DNA of 20,698 nt from an uncultured Atopobium sp. (lineage in GTDB: Bacteria; Actinomycetota; Coriobacteriia; Coriobacteriales; Atopobiaceae), in the NCBI GenBank assembly GCA_946999785.1, contig CAMQEO010000015.1:1-20698 (forward strand), read 5' to 3'. Shown here one piece after another: positions 1-8,186 of the stretch. The translations under genes were made by a program, and so were the position numbers. Position 1 is the first letter of the stretch. Each line of letters opens with the position of its first letter. Below the pieces are notes generated by a model. That model searched no databases and was not told the DNA's origin. It was given only the letters and a program-made list of their open reading frames with translations.

Positions 1-2183
1 ACCTGATTAAACTTATAATCTTGATACGCTTGGGTAACTTGATTGTGCACCTCGCACATACGAGTGAGAACGCATTTATCATAATCGCTGAGGTCGTCAA
101 ATGCCAAACCATCTGTTGCAAGATCAAACTGATCCTCAAGCTCACCTAACAAGAATCTAAGCGTATTGCGGAAATGACGATACGCATTGCCCACATGGCT
201 TAATATGTCTTCGTCACACGAAACATCAACAGAGGTATCAACAGAGGCAACCCACAAACGAATGATGTCAGCACCTTGTGTAGCACAAACTTTGTTTGGG
301 TCAATAACATTACCCAAGCTCTTGGACATTTTTCTACCCTGTCCGTCTAAAGTAAAGCCTTGAGAAACAACTGATTTATAAGGAGCTATACCATAGGCAC
401 CAACAGAAGTCATAAGTGAACTCATAAACCAACCGCGGTGCTGATCTGAACCCTCCAAATACATATCTGCAGGGAACTGAAGCTCTGCTCGATGTTTACA
501 CACAGCTGTATGAGAAACTCCTGAATCCCACCATACGTCCAAAATATCTTTATTCGCTTGAAGGTTGTGAGAGTTACACGCCAAACATACGCACGCGTCC
601 CCTAAGTAGTCTTGCGGCTCTTGCGTAAACCATGCGTCTGAACCACAGTTTTTAAAGAGTTCGATTGTTTTATCAAGCGTAGCATCATTAAGCACAAGCG
701 CGCCACAATCCTTGCAGGTAAAAGCAGGAATTGGAACACCCCAGTTACGCTGACGAGAAATGCACCAATCGGGTCGGCCTTCAACCATGGTGCCAATACG
801 ACGAGCGGCATGAGCAGGATAAAAGGTAACATGGGAAAGTTCTTGAGTTGCTTGTTTACGCAAGTTTGTTTGATCCATCGAAACAAACCATTGATCGGTT
901 GCTCTAAAGATAACGGGCTTTTTACAACGCCAACAGTGAGGATACGAGTGTGATATATCTTCATGAAGGATAAGAGTATGACGCTTAGTAAGCCACTGGA
1001 TAACACAAGGATTAGCATCGTTTACATTCATGCCCGAGAACGGTCCTCCCGTACCCAAGCCATCTCCTTCATAAAAACAGCCGTTATCATCTACCGGCAT
1101 AACAACTGGCACGCCAAACTTACAACCTGCAATATAGTCGTCCACACCATGTCCGGGAGCTGAGTGAACAACACCGGTACCATCGTCAAGCGTTACATAG
1201 TCTGCGTAAATAAATACACCAGTTTCACCTTGCTCACCAAAAATTGGCAAAAGATAGGTATTACCCTGTAATTGAGTACCAGTTGCACGCCAGGTATTTC
1301 CTTGGGCATCACGTGCAAGCTCATAGGAATCATAACCAAATTTTTCGCAACATTTTTTGACAAGAGCCTCAGCCATAAGCTCACAGCGTCCGTCTACCAA
1401 CACACCAACATAGGTAGCTTCGGGATGCAAGATAACACAGTCATCTGCCGGAAGCGTCCAGGGAGTGGTTGTCCAGATGTCAACCCATAAATTATCAGCA
1501 TAAGCCTCAAGACCTGCCGGAACACTCGTCATGGCAAAGCGGACAAAGATAGCAGGTGAAATCTCATCACCATATTCAATTTCGGCTTCTGACAAAGCGG
1601 TGTGACAGTACATACACCAATGAACGGGCTTTCTACCGCGATAAATTGATCCTTTGTCGTAGATTTTTTTGAAAATCTCAATATCGGTAGCATCGTAGTC
1701 GTGCGTATAGGTTAAATAAGGATCATTCCACTTTGCCAAAACGCCCAAACGCTTAAATCCCTGACGCTGGGTATCAACTTGTTCAACAGCCATTTTACGA
1801 CAAAGCTCACGAATTTTAGCAGTTGAGAGCTGGTTAAACTTTTGCGTTCCAAGCATTTGTTCAACTTTATGCTCAATAGGTTGACCATGACAATCCCAAC
1901 CAGGAATAAACGGCGTTTGAAATCCGCGCATCGACCAGTAACGATTGATAATATCCTTTGAGATTTTATTGAGTGCATGACCCAAATGAATGGGACCATT
2001 TGCATAGGGAGGTCCATCATGAAGCACAAACTTATCGTGACCTTCATTTTGTGCCTGCAAAAGCTCATATACATGATTTTCTTCCCACATTTTAAGACGT
2101 TTTGGCTCGTTTTGTGCAAGGCCTGCACGCATGGCAAAAGAGGTCTTTGGTAAATTCATAGAGCTTTTATATTCGTTAGCCAC
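1..2183 (-). CDS. ileS: Isoleucyl-tRNA synthetase, 3' end outside window
   Basis: Class Ia aminoacyl-tRNA synthetase that charges tRNA-Ile in the cytosol. One reading frame is open from a GTG start at 2183 to the window edge (about 727 codons; the usual length is over 900), so only the C-terminal, tRNA-binding end is missing. The HIGH-type motif appears as HLGH at residues 66-69, after PPYANGPI. A GWDCHG segment follows, and the KMSKS loop is at residues 618-622 in the same frame, so there is no frameshift between them. The GTG start is chosen because a GAAAGGA Shine-Dalgarno element lies just upstream; the first in-frame ATG is ten codons later without one. The gene is preceded by an Ile T-box leader, so expression should rise when tRNA-Ile is uncharged. 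Confidence 0.97.
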   Translation of the reverse strand, partial: MANEYKSSMNLPKTSFAMRAGLAQNEPKRLKMWEENHVYELLQAQNEGHDKFVLHDGPPYANGPIHLGHALNKISKDIINRYWSMRGFQTPFIPGWDCHGQPIEHKVEQMLGTQKFNQLSTAKIRELCRKMAVEQVDTQRQGFKRLGVLAKWNDPYLTYTHDYDATDIEIFKKIYDKGSIYRGRKPVHWCMYCHTALSEAEIEYGDEISPAIFVRFAMTSVPAGLEAYADNLWVDIWTTTPWTLPADDCVILHPEATYVGVLVDGRCELMAEALVKKCCEKFGYDSYELARDAQGNTWRATGTQLQGNTYLLPIFGEQGETGVFIYADYVTLDDGTGVVHSAPGHGVDDYIAGCKFGVPVVMPVDDNGCFYEGDGLGTGGPFSGMNVNDANPCVIQWLTKRHTLILHEDISHSYPHCWRCKKPVIFRATDQWFVSMDQTNLRKQATQELSHVTFYPAHAARRIGTMVEGRPDWCISRQRNWGVPIPAFTCKDCGALVLNDATLDKTIELFKNCGSDAWFTQEPQDYLGDACVCLACNSHNLQANKDILDVWWDSGVSHTAVCKHRAELQFPADMYLEGSDQHRGWFMSSLMTSVGAYGIAPYKSVVSQGFTLDGQGRKMSKSLGNVIDPNKVCATQGADIIRLWVASVDTSVDVSCDEDILSHVGNAYRHFRNTLRFLLGELEDQFDLATDGLAFDDLSDYDKCVLTRMCEVHNQVTQAYQDYKFNQ

Positions 2184-2233
2184 GTGAAAATCCTTTCATG
2201 TCGTATCGAACGTTTTAACCGTACACACGGCAT

Positions 2234-2264
2234 AAAAAAACGCCCGTCCCTCCTTGCTGGGACG
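2234..2264 (-). terminator. T-box intrinsic terminator
   Basis: Minus-strand hairpin CGTCCC (2259-2264) with GGGACG (2245-2250), an 8-nt loop and GGGCG before a run of seven U (2234-2240). It shares its 5' arm with the T-box antiterminator, so the two folds are alternatives. It would stop transcription ahead of ileS when tRNA-Ile is charged. Confidence 0.9.
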
Positions 2265-2510
2265 AAGCGTAGATAACACGCATTACAAGCGTTATAAGCA
2301 CTTCGATTAAACCACCCAGCGAGCAGAATCTCCGCTTTACTCGGTTGACATGTGTCGTCTGTCATACACGGTGGCATCTACTAAAAACTTTTAACAAACT
2401 TATGTGTTTAAAGTTTTGTTTGAACCACAGCTCAAAGGTGATATCTTATTGCATTGCCTATAACATTCCAGCTACCGTTACTCTCTATAAGGCAAGTGAG
2501 CAAAAGACGC
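2234..2510 (-). promoter_or_regulatory. Isoleucine T-box leader of ileS
   Basis: tRNA-sensing leader RNA read on the minus strand. Stem I carries the AGAGAG motif (2481-2486) and the adjacent GGTAGCTGGAA type sequence. The specifier triplet ATC (2440-2442) lies in the usual context GATATCACCTTTGAG, matching isoleucine. The T-box bulge TGGT follows GCTGGG at 2312-2320 and would pair with the ACCA end of uncharged tRNA. Antiterminator helices are visible: GCTGGG (2315-2320) with CCCAGC (2256-2261), and CGAAG (2301-2305) with CTTCG (2263-2267). They exclude the terminator stem CGTCCC/GGGACG. The loop between the two antiterminator arms is long. The 5' end is approximate. This leader fills most of the gene-free stretch between nadD and ileS. 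Confidence 0.93.
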
Positions 2511-2529
2511 GTCCTTATCATCGCCTTAT

Positions 2530-2547
2530 GTACATGATAGCATGTAC
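2530..2547 (-). promoter_or_regulatory. Putative ileS promoter inside an inverted repeat
   Basis: A perfect 7-bp inverted repeat, GTACATG and CATGTAC around a 4-nt centre, contains on the minus strand the extended -10 element TGCTATCAT. The position, 20-40 bp upstream of the T-box, fits its promoter. A -35 such as TTCTTT at 16 bp is weak. Whether the repeat is an operator or coincidence cannot be told from this window. Confidence 0.4.
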
Positions 2548-2588
2548 GCCAACATAAAGAAGATAAAAGTTATAACGTAATCTAAAGT

Positions 2589-3434
2589 TTATAATTCTTT
2601 ATCAGAATCCATATGCTTATACACGCGAATATCCGCCCCGTACAGAAGATGTTTATGAATATAACCCGTAACTGTATCAGGCGTAAGATACCTCAGTGAG
2701 CGTTGATGTTGCACACGTTCGCGCAGGTAGCTTGATGAAATTGAGAGCGCCGGAACTTCTAAATAGCGTATGTCTAAGTGAAGATTTGATGCCTCTATGC
2801 GATGCTGTGCGCTGCGTAGATCGTAACCTGGGCGCGTTGCAGCAACAAAGTGACATGATGAAGAAATTTTATGCGCATTATGCCAATAAATAATATTTGC
2901 AATAGCATCTGCACCTGTAATGAAAAAGAATTCCACATTATCAGGGTAATAAGCGCGAAGCAAACGCAGCGTATCGGCAGTATAGGTAATACCTGCACGA
3001 TTGATCTCAAAACGAGAAACCAAAAAGTGAGGATTATCAGCGGTTGCAAGAATTGCCATCGCATAGCGATCTTCTGCAGTTGCAACATGACGGTCTTGCT
3101 TAAACGCAGGAGACCCACAAGGCATAAAAAGGACAAGATCCAAATTAAGTTCATCATACGCCGTTTCGGCTGCAACAAGATGTCCATGGTGAATGGGATC
3201 AAACGTACCGCCCATAATGCCTAATCGATACGTTTTATCTCTATCTTGCCCAAGCTCAGGTAAATCGCACAGTGCGTGCTCGGCATTAAGATAGGCAATT
3301 TCTGAGGGCGTGAGTTTATCTAAAGAAGCAGGATAGCCACAACGAACTGCAACACGTTGCTCATGCAGAGAACGAGCGCTCTTATCATCAGGCGGCATAG
3401 AATGTTGAGCTGCGCTTTCTTCTGCAGAATTCAT
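2589..3434 (-). CDS. nadD: Nicotinate-nucleotide adenylyltransferase
   Basis: Transfers AMP from ATP to nicotinic acid mononucleotide, the penultimate step of NAD synthesis. The nucleotidyltransferase signature GGTFDPIHHGHL is present at about residues 75-86 and the C-terminal ISSSYLR motif (ISSTxIR in the family) is intact. The protein has 281 residues against roughly 190-220 for most NadD, because about 70 residues precede the catalytic core. That extension starts at an ATG that overlaps the proA stop (ATGA, 3431-3434) and has AAGGA eight bases upstream, so translational coupling to proA is likely and the long start is preferred. The rsfS gene often found directly after nadD is absent; the ileS leader follows instead. 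Confidence 0.94.
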   Translation of the reverse strand: MNSAEESAAQHSMPPDDKSARSLHEQRVAVRCGYPASLDKLTPSEIAYLNAEHALCDLPELGQDRDKTYRLGIMGGTFDPIHHGHLVAAETAYDELNLDLVLFMPCGSPAFKQDRHVATAEDRYAMAILATADNPHFLVSRFEINRAGITYTADTLRLLRAYYPDNVEFFFITGADAIANIIYWHNAHKISSSCHFVAATRPGYDLRSAQHRIEASNLHLDIRYLEVPALSISSSYLRERVQHQRSLRYLTPDTVTGYIHKHLLYGADIRVYKHMDSDKEL

Positions 3435-4699
3435 CGAATTTGTCCTTGTCCGCGTAAAATATATTTGGTAGTAGTAAGTGCAGCTGCAGCAAAGGGGCCT
3501 CGTGCATGCAACTTTTGCGTAGAAATGCCAATTTCTCCGCCTAATCCAAACTCGCCACCATCGGTAAAACGCGTAGACGCATTTGCATAGACCGCAGCCG
3601 CATCAACCAACGTTAAGAATTTTTGACAAGCATGGTAATCTTGTGCAAGAATCGCTTCAGAATGACCAGTTCCATAACGGTTAATGTGCTCAATTGCCTC
3701 ATCAATATCGGCAACACAATGTACACTCATTTTAAGATCAAGATATTCCGTTGCCCAATCTTGCTCATCTGCAAGCTGCATAGCTATGTTACATTCATGT
3801 GCAATGTGCATGGCACATGCATCTCCTACAAGCTCTACACCACGGTCGGCAAGCGCACGCAACACTGGCGGTAAAAGCTCGGGCGCAGCACATGTATCAA
3901 CCAAAAGCGATTCTGCTGCATTACAAACACCAGGACGTGAAGTTTTTGCATTAACAACCACCGAAACAGCTTTTGAAATGTCTTCTTTGCTAGAAAGTGA
4001 CTTATGAAGATATACATGACAATTCCCTACCCCAGTTTCTATGGTTGGAACTTGTGCATGACGAACCACAGATTGTATAAGGCGCGCGCTTCCACGAGGA
4101 ATAAGAACATCAATAAGTCCACGTGCGCCCATAAGTTTTTCTGTTTCGCTGTGATCGGTGCTTTCTATATATTGAACTGCATCTTGAGGAAGCCCTGCTT
4201 GAGTAAGCGCTTGTTGACATAGGTGCGCGAGTATACTGCACGATTCGCGAGCGGCAGATCCGCCTTTGAGAATGCACGCATTTCCGCTTTTTAAACAAAG
4301 TGCAAAAGCGTCGACAGTTACATTTGGACGCGCTTCATAAATGATGGCAACTACCCCTAAAGGAACTGTTATCTGCTGCATTTGTATTCCGTTTTCAAGG
4401 GTATGACCACTACGAATTTGACCAAGTGGATCACTTTGAGCCGCAATTTGAAGAAGCGAACTTTGCATTGCCTCTAAGCGCTCGGGCGTTAAAAGCAAAC
4501 GATCTATCAAAGGTTGAGGAAGATTGCAGTCGTGTGCGCGCTCAAGATCTTTAGAATTAGCACGTAAGATTTCATCGGAAGAACTTCCAATGAGCTTTGC
4601 GCACATAGTAAGTGCATGATTTCTTTGGCTCAAAGAAGCTTGTCGCATGCTCATGGACGCAGTATGCGCCAAACGAGCTTTATCAAGTGCCTCTGACAT
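3431..4699 (-). CDS. proA: Glutamate-5-semialdehyde dehydrogenase (gamma-glutamyl phosphate reductase)
   Basis: Second enzyme of proline synthesis: NADPH reduction of gamma-glutamyl phosphate to glutamate semialdehyde. It is a member of the aldehyde dehydrogenase superfamily. Visible are the PLGVVAIIYEARPNVT segment, the KGGSAAR nucleotide-binding stretch and the catalytic cysteine in SRPGVCNAAE (about residue 259). The length of 422 residues is normal. The ATG at 4699 is chosen because GAGG lies six bases before it; an in-frame ATG 36 bases upstream at 4735 has no ribosome binding site. It follows proB by 65 bp and overlaps nadD by four bases. Confidence 0.97.
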   Translation of the reverse strand: MSEALDKARLAHTASMSMRQASLSQRNHALTMCAKLIGSSSDEILRANSKDLERAHDCNLPQPLIDRLLLTPERLEAMQSSLLQIAAQSDPLGQIRSGHTLENGIQMQQITVPLGVVAIIYEARPNVTVDAFALCLKSGNACILKGGSAARESCSILAHLCQQALTQAGLPQDAVQYIESTDHSETEKLMGARGLIDVLIPRGSARLIQSVVRHAQVPTIETGVGNCHVYLHKSLSSKEDISKAVSVVVNAKTSRPGVCNAAESLLVDTCAAPELLPPVLRALADRGVELVGDACAMHIAHECNIAMQLADEQDWATEYLDLKMSVHCVADIDEAIEHINRYGTGHSEAILAQDYHACQKFLTLVDAAAVYANASTRFTDGGEFGLGGEIGISTQKLHARGPFAAAALTTTKYILRGQGQIR

Positions 4700-4764
4700 G
4701 GTGACCTCATTTCCAACTTTAAGCAGGTTTATCATTAGTTTATAGATGTTTTACACGAGTAGAA

Positions 4765-5889
4765 TTAAAACAGCAAGAGCTCATCTTTATGTATTACAGG
4801 AATATTTGCTTTTTGAGGCATAAAGCGTGCAATAACATCAAGTTTTAAGCCTTTTGAAACACAAAGATCGTCAGAAGAATACTTGCTTATGCCGCGGGCG
4901 ATTAACGAAGAGTGCTCATCGCGCACGCTAATAACATCACCTGCATGAAACGTGCCTTTAACTTCGCGTATACCAACTGGCAAAAGCGATGCACCGTCTT
5001 TGATGAGCGCCTGCTTTGCTCCTGCATCAACCGTAACGCTTCCTTGTGGAATTTCGGCAATGCCTATCCAGAGCTTACGAGCATTTTCGGGAGTATGCGT
5101 AGATTCTGGAACAAAGCGCGTTTGAGAAACGTGATTTTTGACAATATCGTCAAGTGAATAGGTGTGATGACCGTTGCAAATAATGGTGGTAATACCTGCT
5201 GCAAGAGCCGCGCGCGCGGCATAAAGCTTAGTAGACATTCCACCGGTACCAACGCCTGACACCGAACCTGTAGCGCAAGCAATAAGCTCGGGAGTGATCT
5301 TGTGAACTGTATCTATATGACGCGCTTTTGAATCGGTTGCAGGATTTGCGGTGTATAACCCATCGACATCGGTATAAATAATATAGGCATCAGCATGAAC
5401 CAACGTAGCAACAATTGCACCAAGAGTGTCATTATCTCCAAACGTAAATTCGGCAACCGAAACCGTGTCATTCTCGTTTACCACAGGCACTGCGCCTAAA
5501 TGCAGAAGCGTTCCTATGGTAGTTCGAGCATTAAGATACGTTTCTCTACTACACACATCATGGCGCGTAAGTAAAACTTGTCCAACACTTATGCCGTGGG
5601 CACCAAGTGCTTGGGCATATGCCTCGGTTAAAAGTGCCTGGCCAGCTGCTGCGCAAGCTTGAAGAGAAGGAATATCGCTTGGGCGCACGTGCATATGCAA
5701 ACGTTTCATACCTGCAGCAACGGCACCAGATGAAACTACAATCACATGATTACCTGCAGCTTTAAATGCCGCAATATCATCAGCAAGCTTTTGGATATAC
5801 GCAGTATCCACCTCGCCCGTTGCATCAACCAAGGTAGATGAACCTATTTTTATGACATAAATATCTGAGACTTCAAAGATATCTTGCAA
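4765..5889 (-). CDS. proB: Glutamate 5-kinase with PUA domain
   Basis: First and normally proline-inhibited step of proline synthesis, phosphorylating the gamma-carboxyl of glutamate. The amino-acid kinase fold occupies about residues 8-260 (VIKIGSSTL near the start, VSSGAVAAG at 52-60, NENDTVS and TDVDGLYT later). A C-terminal PUA domain spans roughly 275-365. The length of 374 residues matches the long, PUA-bearing form. The start codon is TTG, with AAGGAG seven bases upstream and no nearby in-frame ATG. The gene lies 42 bp after obg and just ahead of proA, giving the obg-proB-proA-nadD order seen in many Gram-positive genomes. Confidence 0.97.
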   Translation of the reverse strand: MQDIFEVSDIYVIKIGSSTLVDATGEVDTAYIQKLADDIAAFKAAGNHVIVVSSGAVAAGMKRLHMHVRPSDIPSLQACAAAGQALLTEAYAQALGAHGISVGQVLLTRHDVCSRETYLNARTTIGTLLHLGAVPVVNENDTVSVAEFTFGDNDTLGAIVATLVHADAYIIYTDVDGLYTANPATDSKARHIDTVHKITPELIACATGSVSGVGTGGMSTKLYAARAALAAGITTIICNGHHTYSLDDIVKNHVSQTRFVPESTHTPENARKLWIGIAEIPQGSVTVDAGAKQALIKDGASLLPVGIREVKGTFHAGDVISVRDEHSSLIARGISKYSSDDLCVSKGLKLDVIARFMPQKANIPVIHKDELLLF

Positions 5890-5931
5890 ATCAACGCTCC
5901 TTTATGAGATATCACGCGCAACATTTTGGCT

Positions 5932-7401
5932 TTATACAGAAGGTACATCTGGCGTGGAGAAAGATGTGTCAGCTGATACTGAATCATCTTCTTCAACAAC
6001 CAATGCAGTGTCGATAGACGTAGCATCACAAGGCATGTCATCTTCGTCATCTGTGAGTGTATCTGCTCCTTCAAAGGTAAATGAATACCCAAGGATACGT
6101 ATTTCATCGCCAGGCTTTGCACCATGTTTCATCAGGCGTTCTTCAAGACCAATTCGATCAAAACGATGTTGTAGATACACAACTGCTTCATCATTTTCCC
6201 AATCAGTTTGAACAACCATACGTTCAACACGAGTTCCGCTCACACGCCATATACCTGTTGATTCTTGTGTTATGTGAACCATATTCTCACGTCGTGTAAG
6301 CTCGTAGCGAACTTTTTGAGTCTCAATTTGTGTGCGTTCGGCATCTTTTAATGTTTGAGTATGAAGCTCTTTTCGTAATTCATACACTTGCGAAGCACAA
6401 ACATTTTTAAGTGTCTCGATACCTTTTCCTGTAAGTGCTGAAACTTCGATAAAGCTATGACCTGCGGCAAGAGCGAGACGTTTAAGTTCTTCAAGAGCTT
6501 GAGTGTTGTGGGGCATGTCGCATTTATTTGCAAGCACAATTTGAGGGCGCTGGCTTAGCTCGGGGGCATAAGCTTCTAGTTCGTGATTAATGGTGTGATA
6601 ATCTAACACAGGATCGCGACCCTCAAGACCACCAGTTATATCCACAACATGCAAAATGAGCGCACTGCGTTCTATATGACGTAAAAACTGATGACCAAGG
6701 CCCTTTCCTTCACTTGCACCTTCGATTAAACCAGGAACATCGGCCACAACAAAAGAATAACCTGAGGCAGCACGAACCATTCCTAGATTTGGAACAAGCG
6801 TGGTAAACGGATAATCAGCAATTTTTGGACGAGCAGCGCTGATGCGCGCGATGAGCGAACTTTTTCCTACCGACGGCATACCAACCAGTGCAGCATCGGC
6901 CATAACTTTCATTTCGAGTTCAATCCAATGCTCCTGTGCAGGCTCGCCTTTCTCGGCAAAAGCAGGAGAACGTCGAACAGATGTCACAAAGTGAATATTA
7001 CCGCGGCCGCCATGTCCTCCTTGCGCAACCACAACCTCTTGTCCATCAACAGTAAGATCTGCCAACGTATACAGTGGCTTCATAGTTTTTGGATCCAGTT
7101 CTCTTACCACGGTACCAACGGGTACATCTAACATAAGAGACTCTCCGTCTTTTCCATGTTTACGAGCACCTTGGCCGTGTGTTCCGCGCTCGGCTCTAAA
7201 ATGATGTTTAAACCTAAAGGCAACTAAAGAAGAAACTGACGTCTTTGCACGAAGTATAATGCTTCCGCCTTCTCCTCCATCACCACCATCTGGGCCACCT
7301 TTAGGGACGTATGCTTCTCTACGAAACGACATACAACCTGCACCGCCATCTCCACCTTTGACAAAGATGTGGCACAAATCGGTAAAAGTATTGGTTGCCA
7401 T
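5932..7401 (-). CDS. obg: Obg family GTPase
   Basis: Essential GTPase linked to assembly of the 50S ribosomal subunit and to stress signalling. Domain order is complete. A glycine-rich Obg fold occupies residues 1-160 (VKGGDGGAG, GGPDGGDGG, AQGGHGGRGN). The G domain follows, with Walker A GMPSVGKSS at 174-182, the G3 motif DVPGL at 221-225 and NKCD at 292-295. An OCT domain spans about 365-445. The last 40 residues are an acidic tail. With 489 residues it is the longer actinobacterial/Firmicute type. The start has a near-perfect AAGGAGG. It follows ecfT by 28 bp with no terminator between, so read-through from the ECF genes is possible. Confidence 0.98.
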   Translation of the reverse strand: MATNTFTDLCHIFVKGGDGGAGCMSFRREAYVPKGGPDGGDGGEGGSIILRAKTSVSSLVAFRFKHHFRAERGTHGQGARKHGKDGESLMLDVPVGTVVRELDPKTMKPLYTLADLTVDGQEVVVAQGGHGGRGNIHFVTSVRRSPAFAEKGEPAQEHWIELEMKVMADAALVGMPSVGKSSLIARISAARPKIADYPFTTLVPNLGMVRAASGYSFVVADVPGLIEGASEGKGLGHQFLRHIERSALILHVVDITGGLEGRDPVLDYHTINHELEAYAPELSQRPQIVLANKCDMPHNTQALEELKRLALAAGHSFIEVSALTGKGIETLKNVCASQVYELRKELHTQTLKDAERTQIETQKVRYELTRRENMVHITQESTGIWRVSGTRVERMVVQTDWENDEAVVYLQHRFDRIGLEERLMKHGAKPGDEIRILGYSFTFEGADTLTDDEDDMPCDATSIDTALVVEEDDSVSADTSFSTPDVPSV

Positions 7402-7429
7402 ACGCCCTCCTTAAAAAGTAACATCCTTT

Positions 7430-8185
7430 TTATAGTAACGATAAAGCGCAGGCAGCGGCAATTAAAATAAAAGAAACGAGAAAAAGTACACCATCTTGAG
7501 GTAAGAACGGATACGTTTTATACGAACTCTGTGCTGTGCGTAGATAAAAGCCCCTCTGTTCTGCCGCCAAAGCACACATATCGGCCTTACGTACCGATGA
7601 AACTAAAAGCGGAATAATGAGCGGCATCATGAGCTTAAGCTTCTTATACGGATTGGGTGTATCAAATTGAACGCCGCGCGCCATTTGAGCTTCACTAATT
7701 TGTGTCATTTCGTACGCAAAGATAGGAACAAAGCGAATAGCAGTGGTAATAGTAAATGCATAGCAATATGGAATATGCAAATATGCAACACAGGCATTAG
7801 CAAGATCATTTAATTTAGTAACCGAAAGCATACTTACCAGCGGCAAAGCAAAACAAAAGAGCCGAAGCGCCGCGCGCAAGGCACTTATGAGTCCTGCATC
7901 TGTTATCCATAAAAACAGATGTGTTCCCCCTTGATTAAGCATGCTTTGAAGGCAAAACATAACACAGGATAAAATCAAAATAGCTTTGAGCAACGAGCGT
8001 AATGCCGATAAAATATGCGCTGAATACATCGTAAGCACAATAAGAAGTGCAAGTACCACAAGTGCGCGACAATCTGAAGTAATAAACGCAGCTATAACTA
8101 CACTCATTGCTAAAACAAGTTTTGAAAGTGGATTTGCACGATGAAGAAGCGTTTTATCTTCGTGATAAGAAAGAATCGTATTCAT
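7430..8185 (-). CDS. ecfT: ECF transporter transmembrane subunit EcfT
   Basis: Energy-coupling membrane scaffold that joins the ATPases to a substrate-binding S component. The 251 residues contain several hydrophobic segments: about 22-36, 41-58, 66-82, 105-122, 185-197 and 233-251. The family's two short coupling motifs in the cytoplasmic helices are recognisable as ARG (169-171, in EAQMARGV) and a variant QRG (210-212, in AAEQRGF), where the second usually also reads ARG. The ATG lies one base after the stop of the ATPase gene, so the two are translated together. The subunit itself does not reveal the substrate. Confidence 0.93.
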   Translation of the reverse strand: MNTILSYHEDKTLLHRANPLSKLVLAMSVVIAAFITSDCRALVVLALLIVLTMYSAHILSALRSLLKAILILSCVMFCLQSMLNQGGTHLFLWITDAGLISALRAALRLFCFALPLVSMLSVTKLNDLANACVAYLHIPYCYAFTITTAIRFVPIFAYEMTQISEAQMARGVQFDTPNPYKKLKLMMPLIIPLLVSSVRKADMCALAAEQRGFYLRTAQSSYKTYPFLPQDGVLFLVSFILIAAACALSLL

Positions 8186-8186
8186 A

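Noticed and set aside
602..2137. Several open frames of 60-140 codons on both strands
   Set aside because: Shadows of ileS, whose own frame carries HIGH and KMSKS motifs throughout.
2156..2557. Open frames of about 70 codons on each strand
   Set aside because: They overlap the T-box leader, whose RNA features explain the sequence.
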